The translations under genes and the position numbers were made by a program. The notes under the pieces are model-generated. The model searched no databases. It had not been told where the DNA came from and was given only the letters and a program-made list of their open reading frames with translations. Positions 1 through 5,182 of a stretch of 5,217 nucleotides of DNA are shown piece by piece. Each line of letters begins with the position of its first letter. Position 1 is the stretch's first letter. This DNA is from Spirochaetales bacterium (lineage in GTDB: Bacteria; Spirochaetota; Spirochaetia; ARS1246), in contig JAFGHN010000069.1 of the NCBI GenBank assembly GCA_016930115.1, forward strand, positions 1 to 5,217, in the 5' to 3' direction.

Positions 1-1428
1 TCCGGACTCGTGTTTGCCAAAGGTGAACCGGAATCCGCAAGAGAAGGCGAATCTATTTTCCAGGATGTAACGATCCCTGAGGCGCCGGAAGACCAGGGTA
101 TCGGAACCCTTGTGGGAATGCAGAACTCTTTCCGTTCGGTTGCGCAGAAAGTGCTGCCCACCGTTGTGGAGGTGGACACGGTTGATATCGTAACGCAGAG
201 TTTTTCGAACCAATCACCCTTTGGCTTTTTTTTCAGAGGCCCTGATTCTAATGAAAACACCGTTCCCAGAGAATTCAGGAGAAGCGGCCTCGGTTCGGGA
301 GTCATCATCTACCGTTCAAACGGAAATGTGTACGTACTCACCAACCACCACGTGGCCGGTGAAGCGGAGGAAATAACGGTTACTCTCGCTGATGAACGCA
401 AGTTTGAGGCTGAGCTTGTGGGCTCAGACCCAAACCGTGATCTGGCGCTCCTGGTTTTCGAAACCAAGGAAGAAATCCCGGTTATAGAGATCGGAGACTC
501 GGACACCCTGATGGTAGGCGACTGGGTCCTGGCCATCGGAAATCCCTACGGGTTCGCGTCGACCGTGACGGCGGGAATCGTGAGCGCGCTCGGCAGGGAA
601 ACCACCAGCGCCGGAGGTTCGGTCACCTATACCGATTACATTCAGACCGACGCGGCGATCAACCAGGGCAACTCGGGCGGTGCGCTGGTCAATATTTACG
701 GCCAGCTGGTGGGCATCAACACCTGGATAGCCAGCTCCTCCGGCGGAAACGTCGGCCTTGGATTCGCAATTCCGATCAACAACGCAAAGAAGGTCGTGGA
801 TGATCTGCTCAACGAAGGCAAGGTGGAGTATGGCTGGCTCGGAATTACCGTAGGTGACGCTTCAGAAACCATCCGGGAAGACATGGGTCTTGGAAGTGCA
901 ACCGGTGGTTTTGTGGTCGGTGTCATAAAAGACTCGCCGGCCGACAAAGCCGGTATCCTCCCAGGCGATTACATCACCAGCATCGGCGGCGCTGCCATCA
1001 AAGGCCGAGATGAACTTGTGGTGAGCGTCGGCAACATCGAGCCGGGAACCACCGTGGATTTCAAGGTGATCCGCAACGGCGCGTCGTTTGACACCCCGGT
1101 GACCATTGCCGTGAAGGATGAAGCACGGCTTGCCGAAAGCGGCTCCAAAATGTGGCCGGGCTTTTTTCCGGTTTCCTTAACGGACGAATTGCGGGAGCGG
1201 TTCAGCGCTACAAAAGAAGCGGGCAACATTGTGGTTGGAAATGTCGATGAAGGAAGCCAGGCGGCCGACGCGGGTTTACGAGCCGGAGACATCATATCGA
1301 GCATCAACGGTAAACCGGTAGACGATCTCTCACAGCTCTACCGCATCATCAATGAAGCTGGCACAAAGAACTACGAGTTCACCCTTTTCCGCCGGGGAGA
1401 AGAGCTCAAGATACAAATACGGCGATAA
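1..1428 (+). CDS. htrA: HtrA/DegP-family periplasmic serine protease with two PDZ domains, 5' end missing
   Basis: This is an ATP-independent serine protease/chaperone of the HtrA (Do, DegP/DegQ) family, which degrades or refolds misfolded envelope proteins. The frame is open to base 1 (S-G-L before the GTG at 10), so the gene begins upstream; residues SGLVFA look like the end of a signal peptide. Counting from the GTG at 10, the trypsin-like domain spans about residues 35-270. Its catalytic triad is H114 (TNHHV), D144 (NRDLALL) and S222 (in GNSGGAL), and all three are intact. PDZ1 spans about 275-370 (GWLGI, then DSPADKAGILPGDYI) and PDZ2 about 385-472 (GSQAADAGLRAGDII, ending KIQIRR). The protein ends right after PDZ2, as usual for DegP/DegQ. 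A strong terminator follows 52 bp downstream, so it is the last gene of its transcript. Family assignment is very secure; the exact paralogue (DegP, DegQ or MucD type) is not. Confidence 0.96.
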   Translation, partial: SGLVFAKGEPESAREGESIFQDVTIPEAPEDQGIGTLVGMQNSFRSVAQKVLPTVVEVDTVDIVTQSFSNQSPFGFFFRGPDSNENTVPREFRRSGLGSGVIIYRSNGNVYVLTNHHVAGEAEEITVTLADERKFEAELVGSDPNRDLALLVFETKEEIPVIEIGDSDTLMVGDWVLAIGNPYGFASTVTAGIVSALGRETTSAGGSVTYTDYIQTDAAINQGNSGGALVNIYGQLVGINTWIASSSGGNVGLGFAIPINNAKKVVDDLLNEGKVEYGWLGITVGDASETIREDMGLGSATGGFVVGVIKDSPADKAGILPGDYITSIGGAAIKGRDELVVSVGNIEPGTTVDFKVIRNGASFDTPVTIAVKDEARLAESGSKMWPGFFPVSLTDELRERFSATKEAGNIVVGNVDEGSQAADAGLRAGDIISSINGKPVDDLSQLYRIINEAGTKNYEFTLFRRGEELKIQIRR

Positions 1429-1448
1429 TCATAGAGAAACAACAAGCC

Positions 1449-1472
1449 GCCGGGCAACCCCACCAGCCCGGC
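1449..1472 (+). other. Small GC-rich hairpin between the HtrA stop codon and its main terminator
   Basis: GCCGGGC (1449-1455) and GCCCGGC (1466-1472) form a perfect 7-bp stem with a 10-nt loop, 20 bp after the HtrA stop codon. It is followed by ATTTCCTT rather than a proper T tract, so it is unlikely to terminate strongly by itself. It could stabilise the 3' end of the protease mRNA or slow polymerase before the main terminator. Confidence 0.35.
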
Positions 1473-1480
1473 ATTTCCTT

Positions 1481-1516
1481 GGCGAGGGGCCGTGAAAACG
1501 GCCCTCGCCTTTTTTT
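1481..1516 (+). terminator. Rho-independent terminator of the HtrA transcript
   Basis: GGCGAGGGGCCGT (1481-1493) pairs with ACGGCCCTCGCC (1498-1509) to give 12 base pairs with one bulged G, closed by a GAAA tetraloop and followed directly by seven T residues (1510-1516). It lies 52 bp past the HtrA stop codon. This is a textbook intrinsic terminator in the + direction; the minus-strand side lacks a matching T tract, so it is not clearly bidirectional. Confidence 0.93.
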
Positions 1517-1524
1517 ACGTGGAT

Positions 1525-1604
1525 AAAAAAAAACGAAGCGGAGCCGGTCGTCGTAATCAAAAAGATGTTCAGCACTGCAAGTACCGAAGACCGGGTCCAC
1601 TTCG
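1525..1604 (-). terminator. Long hairpin plus T9 tract, candidate minus-strand terminator
   Basis: On the minus strand, CGAAGTGGACCCGGTCTTCG (1604-1585) pairs with CGACGACCGGCTCCGCTTCG (1553-1534), with two mismatches and one G-U. The 3' arm runs directly into nine T residues (1533-1525; A9 on the plus strand). The stem-then-T-tract order fits an intrinsic terminator in the minus direction only. The 31-nt loop is larger than usual for a terminator, so the hairpin may also be the functional body of the small RNA. Confidence 0.5.
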
Positions 1605-1615
1605 CATGTTTGTGT
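1525..1615 (-). ncRNA. Candidate minus-strand small RNA, about 91 nt, with its own promoter and terminator
   Basis: No known RNA family is recognised. Read on the minus strand, a sigma70-like promoter (-10 at 1628-1623) predicts a start near 1615. The transcript then has about 11 unpaired nucleotides, a long hairpin (arms 1604-1585 and 1553-1534, 31-nt loop) and nine U residues at 1533-1525. Of 20 arm positions, 17 are Watson-Crick pairs and one (1599/1539) is a G-U wobble only on the minus strand; on the plus strand that position is an A-C mismatch. This favours minus-strand transcription. It lies in the gap between htrA and rex, divergent from rex. No credible reading frame is present; a 12-codon frame from the ATG at 1607 has no ribosome binding site. 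The function is unknown. The alternative is a chance long inverted repeat next to an A tract. Confidence 0.45.
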
Positions 1616-1622
1616 GGAGCAC

Positions 1623-1651
1623 AATATAACTTATCGTGAAAAAAATATCAA
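1623..1651 (-). promoter_or_regulatory. Candidate sigma70-type promoter on the minus strand, divergent from rex
   Basis: On the minus strand TTGATA (1651-1646) matches the -35 consensus at 5 of 6 bases and TATATT (1628-1623) matches the -10 at 5 of 6, with an ideal 17-bp spacer. Upstream of the -35 (1652-1680) lie A/T-rich runs that could act as an UP element. The predicted start is near 1615. It has no protein-coding gene in front of it in the window; the only downstream structure before HtrA's 3' end is the hairpin with T9. AT-rich gaps can yield such matches by chance. Confidence 0.5.
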
Positions 1652-1663
1652 TATAAAACAGAA

Positions 1664-1680
1664 AAAAAAGCCACTTTTTT
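1664..1680. repeat. A6/T6 inverted repeat between the two divergent promoters
   Basis: AAAAAAG (1664-1670) and CTTTTTT (1674-1680) form a perfect 7-bp inverted repeat around CCA. Such phased A and T tracts can bend DNA or serve as UP-element sequence. It sits 12 bp behind the minus-strand -35 and 36 bp before the rex -35. No specific binding protein can be named. Confidence 0.35.
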
Positions 1681-1703
1681 GCAGATGGAAGGATAAACGC
1701 TGA

Positions 1704-1726
1704 CCGGAGAACGAATTGTTCACCGG
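1704..1726. promoter_or_regulatory. 23-bp imperfect palindrome overlapping the rex -35, candidate operator
   Basis: The arms CCGG-N-GAAC (1704-1712) and GTTC-N-CCGG (1718-1726) are exact inverted repeats at all eight specified positions, centred on 1715. The right arm covers the rex -35 (1716-1721), so a bound protein would block polymerase. Autoregulation by Rex would be typical, but the site does not match the Rex consensus I know (TTGTGAA-N4-TTCACAA); only a TTCAC half-site at 1719-1723 does. The repressor that binds is therefore unknown. Confidence 0.4.
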
Positions 1727-1745
1727 CGCATTTCAATGATATAAT
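1716..1745 (+). promoter_or_regulatory. Extended -10 sigma70-type promoter for rex and the ATPase gene
   Basis: TATAAT at 1740-1745 is a perfect -10, preceded by TG-A (1737-1739), the extended -10 motif. TTGTTC at 1716-1721 is a 3-of-6 -35, with an 18-bp spacer. A strong extended -10 tolerates a weak -35. The predicted transcription start is near 1752, giving a leader of only about 11 nt to the GTG at 1763 or about 26 nt to the ATC at 1778. The overlapping palindrome at 1704-1726 suggests control by repression. Confidence 0.65.
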
Positions 1746-1762
1746 TGGTCAAACTTGGACAA

Positions 1763-2404
1763 GTGGAGGGGTCTGTTATCAACGAACCCACGCTTCGCAG
1801 AATACCGCTTTATCATCAGATTCTCACCGATCTGGAGCTGAGAAAGGAAGAATACGTCTCTTCAAAATACCTGGCCACGTTCATGCGTGTGGACGATGCG
1901 CAGGTGAGGAAAGACGTATCGATTATCGGTTACCGGGGGAAACCCAAATCCGGCTATTCGATATCGGGGCTCAGGAAAGCCATCGGCGAATACCTGGGTA
2001 TCAACTACAAAAACACCGCCATACTTATCGGCGCCGGAAAACTCGGCTCCGCCCTTGCCGAATATCCGGGTTTTGAAGAATACGGCCTCAAGTTGGTCGC
2101 GATTTTCGACAGCAGTCCTGAACGCGTCGGGAAGGTGATAGGCAATTTCACGATCCTGTCGGTTGATTCGCTCCCGCAGGTCGTCACGAGTTACAAAATC
2201 GGTATCGCGATAATAACAGTCCCAAAGGATGCCGCTCAAACCGTCTGCGATAGAATCGTTGAGCTGGGGATCAAAGCGATATGGAATTTCGCCCCGGTTC
2301 GGCTCGACATACCGGAAGACGTCACCATCCGCAGTGAGAACCTCGCCGTGGGGGTTGCCATGCTCTCACACTATCTGAAAATGAAGAAACAGGAACTGGA
2401 ATAG
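1763..2404 (+). CDS. rex: Redox-sensing transcriptional repressor Rex
   Basis: Rex is a dimeric cytoplasmic repressor that binds DNA when NAD+ dominates and releases it when NADH binds, controlling fermentation and respiration genes. Numbering from the GTG at 1763 (213 residues; usual about 205-215), a winged-helix domain covers about 10-75 with recognition helix DAQVRKD (45-51). A Rossmann fold follows, with GAGKLG at 90-95 and an acidic residue, D116, placed to select NAD(H). The C-terminal swapped helix follows NFAPVRLDIPE (175-185). The AEYPGF segment (99-104) matches the Thermus Rex switch tyrosine. Two oddities are the wing sequence SIIGYRGKPKSGY instead of SYFG...GYGY, and Asn at 193 where DLAVEL-type motifs have Asp. 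The start is uncertain: the TTG at 1745 overlaps the -10 and follows an in-frame TAA, the GTG at 1763 has only a weak GGA upstream, and GGAGGGG precedes ATC at 1778. Confidence 0.95.
   Translation: MEGSVINEPTLRRIPLYHQILTDLELRKEEYVSSKYLATFMRVDDAQVRKDVSIIGYRGKPKSGYSISGLRKAIGEYLGINYKNTAILIGAGKLGSALAEYPGFEEYGLKLVAIFDSSPERVGKVIGNFTILSVDSLPQVVTSYKIGIAIITVPKDAAQTVCDRIVELGIKAIWNFAPVRLDIPEDVTIRSENLAVGVAMLSHYLKMKKQELE
1765..1771 (+). promoter_or_regulatory. Strong Shine-Dalgarno sequence misplaced for every canonical rex start codon
   Basis: GGAGGGG at 1765-1771 is the best ribosome binding site in the rex leader. It starts inside the GTG codon at 1763, so it cannot serve that codon. Six bases downstream of it is ATC (1778-1780), in frame with rex, and initiation there would give a 208-residue protein beginning Met-NEPTLRRIPLY. 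It decides between a GTG start with a weak site and a rare AUC start. Confidence 0.5.
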
Positions 2405-2454
2405 TCTCTGATACTCTTGCGAACTGAGCAGAAACCGGCGAATCAGCGCACATT

Positions 2455-2460
2455 GGAGGA
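2455..2460 (+). promoter_or_regulatory. Ribosome binding site fixing the ATPase start at 2465
   Basis: GGAGGA at 2455-2460 lies 4 bp before the ATG at 2465. This supports that ATG over the in-frame TTG at 2417, which has no such site and would add 16 residues unlike the family N-terminus. Confidence 0.8.
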
Positions 2461-2464
2461 CGAC

Positions 2465-5101
2465 ATGACCGAGATTTCCCGGCCGTGGGAGCTTGAGGTA
2501 GACCAGGTCATCACCGCATATTCCACGGACGCCGAAAACGGCCTCGCAAACGGCGAAGTCGACGCAAGGACCAGGCAGTACGGCCAGAACGCATTGACGG
2601 CCATGCGGCGGACAACTGCGCTCGATGTGCTCGTGCGGCAATTCAAGAGCCTTATCGTACTTCTTCTCGCGGCCGCGGCGGCGGTTGCGTTCTCCTTTGG
2701 GGAAGTTATCGACGGTTCCGCGATCATCGCGGTCATCCTCCTCAACACCGCCATCGGGTTTTTTACCGAGATCAGGGCCGTCCGGTCGATGGAGGCGCTT
2801 TCGGCACTGACAAAGGCATCCGTGAGGGTACGGCGTGAAGGCGTTTTGAGCGAAGTAGACGCCGAGTCGCTTGTTCCGGGCGATATCGCCGTCGTCGAGG
2901 CCGGCGACATAGTATCCGCTGACATGAGGATTGTTACCGCATCACGGCTACGGGTGGACGAATCCGCTTTGACCGGAGAGTCGGTCCCGGTGGACAAGCA
3001 GACCGCACCGGTGCCGGGAGACGCCGTACTGGCGGAGCGGGCGAACATGCTCTTCAAAGGGACAAAGATTATCAGGGGCTCCGGGGACGCGGTGGTTACG
3101 GCGACGGGTATGCAGACCGAGCTCGGCACCATCTCTTCCCTCGTTACGGAGACCAAAGACGAGAAAACGCCCCTGGAGAAACAACTCGCTAAACTGGGAA
3201 ACAGGCTTATCTGGATCACCCTGGGGATCGCTGTTGTTGTCGTCGTCGCGGGGGTTCTCTCGGGCAAAGAGCTCCGGCTCATGATCGAAACCTCAATCGC
3301 CCTCGCCGTCGCGGCGATTCCTGAGGGTCTGCCGATTGTCGCTACCATCGCGCTTGCAAGGGGCATGTGGCGAATGGCGAGAAAAAACGCCCTGATAAAC
3401 CGGCTTTCCGCGGTGGAGACCCTCGGCGCGACAAGCGTGATCTGCACCGACAAGACGGGAACGCTGACGGAAAACAGCATGACCATACAGAAGGTCATCA
3501 CGCAGCAAGGCGAATACGAGTTCGGCGGGAGTGCCGGTGAATCCACCGGCGAGCCCGATGACTCCGTGAAGGCCGCACTCACCGTTGGGGTGCTCTGCAA
3601 CAATGCCTCCCTCACCACCGGCGACCCGATGGAGATGCAGCTATTGAGCGCCGGGGAAAAAGCCGGCATCAAACGCGGGAACCTGCTCGAGCGTCTTCCC
3701 GAATGCGGCGAGGAAGCCTTCGACTCCGAGACCAAGATGATGGCAACCATGCACCGCGGGGACGGCGGCTGTTTTTTCGCGGTGAAGGGAGCTCCGGAGG
3801 CGGTGCTTGGGTGCTGCAAGAACGTGCGAGACGACGGCGCCGACTCACCGTTGACCGAATCCGCCCGCGACAGCTGGCTCGAGAAAAACGCCGGGCTCGC
3901 GTCGGAAGGGTTGCGGGTACTCGCTCTGGCGGAAAAACACGGCGATGAGAATGACAAGCCCTACGAAAACCTGGTATTCCTCGGCTTCGTGACGTATCTG
4001 GACCCGCCAAGGAGTGACGTCCGCCCCTCGATACTCAAGTGCCGCGCAGCCGGGATCCGCGTGGTCATGGTCACCGGTGACCAGGCCGAGACAGCGCGAT
4101 CCATCGCCGCGCAGGTGGGTCTGGAGGAACCTGGGCGGCTGAAATCGGTCCGCGGCGCAGACTGGGTTGATCCCAAATCGCTCGATGAGAAGCAGAAGAA
4201 GGAAGTGCTTGATTCAGTGGTCTTCAGCCGTTTCAGTCCCCGGCAGAAGATGGATCTCATCGATCTTCATCAGCAATCCGGTTCGATAGTCGCGATGACG
4301 GGAGACGGCGTGAACGATGCACCGGCGCTCAAGAAAGCCGACATCGGTATAGCGATGGGACACAGAGGAACGCAGGTCGCCAAAGAAGCCGCCGACATGG
4401 TTCTCAAGGATGATGCGTTCTCTACGATCGTGGCGGCCGTGGAGCAGGGGCGGGTGATTTTTGAGAATATCAGGGCCTTCATCGTCTTTCTCCTGAGCTG
4501 CAATATCGCTGAAATACTCATCATATTCCTTGCGTCGTTTATATCGATGCCGCTCCCGATCCTTCCTCTTCAAATTCTTTTCCTCAACCTGGTGACCGAC
4601 ATTTTTCCGGCGCTCGCCCTTGGTGTGGGAGAAGGTGATGACTCGGTGATGCGCCGGAAGCCGCGGGACCCGCATCAGAGCATCGTGTCGTTCAAGCAAT
4701 GGCAGTCGGTCTTTATCTTCAGCGCACTGATTTCACTGACGGTGCTCGGGTCACTCATCATCGCGCAGAGAGTGCTTGGCCTGGAAACACGCGCGGCCGT
4801 CACCGTTTCGTTTCTCACCCTCGCGTTTGCACAGCTCTGGCACGTTTTCAATATGCGGGTGCACGGATCCAGGCTTCTGAAAAACAGCGTCACCACAAAC
4901 AGGTATGTCTGGTACGCCCTTGCGCTGTGCACGCTCCTGCTCGCGGGCGCCGTCTATCTGCCGGGGATATCAGCGGTGCTTCGCGTCGTCCCGCCGGACG
5001 CAAAAGGCTGGCTGGTGATTTCTCTCATGAGCCTCCTGCCGGCGGTCATCGGACAGGTTCTCATCAAGCTCGGTATTACGTCCCGGCCCACCCATCGGTA
5101 A
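2465..5101 (+). CDS. P2-class P-type cation-transporting ATPase (Ca2+-pump-like)
   Basis: This inner-membrane pump is driven by ATP through an aspartyl-phosphate. It has 878 residues, typical of bacterial P2 ATPases. The cation-ATPase N-terminal domain is at about 8-43 (GLANGEV...YGQNAL). The actuator domain carries TGES at 170-173. The phosphorylation site is D329 in CTDKTGTLT. The nucleotide domain has GDPMEMQLL (386-394), an F419-centred FDSETK and KGAPE (441-445). The hinge and P-domain have DPPR (513-516), TGDQ (537-540) and TGDGVNDAP (612-620). About ten membrane helices fit: M1/M2 at 60-102, M3/M4 at 247-295, and M5-M10 at 667-869. Ion-site residues matching SERCA are E287 (PEGLP), N680 and E683 (M5), and N708, T711 and D712 (M6). 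The M8 glutamate is Q790, as in single-site pumps. This points to Ca2+ or Mn2+, but a Na+ pump is not excluded. It follows rex by 60 bp without a terminator, so is probably co-transcribed. Confidence 0.95.
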   Translation: MTEISRPWELEVDQVITAYSTDAENGLANGEVDARTRQYGQNALTAMRRTTALDVLVRQFKSLIVLLLAAAAAVAFSFGEVIDGSAIIAVILLNTAIGFFTEIRAVRSMEALSALTKASVRVRREGVLSEVDAESLVPGDIAVVEAGDIVSADMRIVTASRLRVDESALTGESVPVDKQTAPVPGDAVLAERANMLFKGTKIIRGSGDAVVTATGMQTELGTISSLVTETKDEKTPLEKQLAKLGNRLIWITLGIAVVVVVAGVLSGKELRLMIETSIALAVAAIPEGLPIVATIALARGMWRMARKNALINRLSAVETLGATSVICTDKTGTLTENSMTIQKVITQQGEYEFGGSAGESTGEPDDSVKAALTVGVLCNNASLTTGDPMEMQLLSAGEKAGIKRGNLLERLPECGEEAFDSETKMMATMHRGDGGCFFAVKGAPEAVLGCCKNVRDDGADSPLTESARDSWLEKNAGLASEGLRVLALAEKHGDENDKPYENLVFLGFVTYLDPPRSDVRPSILKCRAAGIRVVMVTGDQAETARSIAAQVGLEEPGRLKSVRGADWVDPKSLDEKQKKEVLDSVVFSRFSPRQKMDLIDLHQQSGSIVAMTGDGVNDAPALKKADIGIAMGHRGTQVAKEAADMVLKDDAFSTIVAAVEQGRVIFENIRAFIVFLLSCNIAEILIIFLASFISMPLPILPLQILFLNLVTDIFPALALGVGEGDDSVMRRKPRDPHQSIVSFKQWQSVFIFSALISLTVLGSLIIAQRVLGLETRAAVTVSFLTLAFAQLWHVFNMRVHGSRLLKNSVTTNRYVWYALALCTLLLAGAVYLPGISAVLRVVPPDAKGWLVISLMSLLPAVIGQVLIKLGITSRPTHR

Positions 5102-5116
5102 TGACAGCGCTTGAGC

Positions 5117-5144
5117 CTGCGGTGCAGAAATCGACCGCAGTTTT
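5117..5144 (+). terminator. Weak candidate intrinsic terminator after the ATPase gene
   Basis: CTGCGGT (5117-5123) and ACCGCAG (5134-5140) form a perfect 7-bp stem with a 10-nt loop, followed by four T residues (5141-5144), starting 15 bp after the ATPase stop codon. Position and form fit an intrinsic terminator, but the short T tract and wide loop suggest modest efficiency. Confidence 0.45.
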
Positions 5145-5170
5145 CCGTTACGTTGCGCATGCGTACGGAA
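5143..5170. repeat. Inverted repeat around the possible downstream promoter
   Basis: TTCCGT (5143-5148) and ACGGAA (5165-5170) are 6-bp inverted repeats separated by 16 bp, and the spacer contains the 8-bp palindrome CGCATGCG (5156-5163). The two symmetries have different centres (5156.5 and 5159.5), which weakens the idea of one operator. It overlaps the -35 and spacer of the candidate promoter at 5153-5182. Confidence 0.25.
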
Positions 5171-5182
5171 TGTCAATATAAT
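5153..5182 (+). promoter_or_regulatory. Possible promoter for a gene beyond the window
   Basis: TATAAT at 5177-5182 is a perfect -10; TTGCGC at 5153-5158 is a 3-of-6 -35 with an 18-bp spacer. This is the same layout as the rex promoter but without the TG extension. It comes just after the candidate ATPase terminator, where a new transcription unit would be expected. The gene it would serve is not in view. Confidence 0.4.

Noticed and set aside
226..233. A T8 run in the htrA coding region as a possible phase-variation site
   Set aside because: It encodes the FFF of a loop common in this protease family (FGFFF), and a single run of eight within an intact gene is weak evidence for switching.
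1569..1607. A 12-codon minus-strand leader-peptide frame starting at ATG 1607 inside the small RNA
   Set aside because: There is no Shine-Dalgarno sequence, and no minus-strand gene downstream for it to attenuate; it coincides with the hairpin arm.
1406..1624. A 72-codon minus-strand frame across the htrA-rex gap
   Set aside because: It runs through the strong htrA terminator and the small-RNA hairpin, has no ribosome binding site and no recognisable protein features.
1601..1630. A + strand promoter TTCGCA-N18-TATAAC
   Set aside because: It is a weak match overlapping the better minus-strand promoter, and a stronger rex promoter lies about 110 bp downstream.
1745..1762. TTG at 1745 as the rex start codon
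   Set aside because: Its first base is the last base of a perfect extended -10 (TATAAT 1740-1745), it follows an in-frame TAA, and there is no ribosome binding site upstream.
1614..1768. Base pairing of the small RNA 5' end (CUCCAC) with GUGGAG in the rex leader
   Set aside because: Only 6 bp match, and they require a start at 1619, too close to the -10 at 1623.
2417..2464. TTG at 2417 as the ATPase start
   Set aside because: There is no ribosome binding site, and the added 16 residues do not fit the family; ATG at 2465 has GGAGGA 4 bp upstream.
2443..3957. A 504-codon open frame on the minus strand opposite the ATPase
   Set aside because: The translation is low-complexity and rich in Ser, Thr, Arg and Ala, with no recognisable domain. 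It mirrors the ATPase codons, as expected of an antisense shadow in GC-rich DNA.
4699..5181. A 160-codon + strand frame overlapping the ATPase 3' end
   Set aside because: It lies in another frame within a well-supported gene, has Arg/His-rich shadow composition and no domain.
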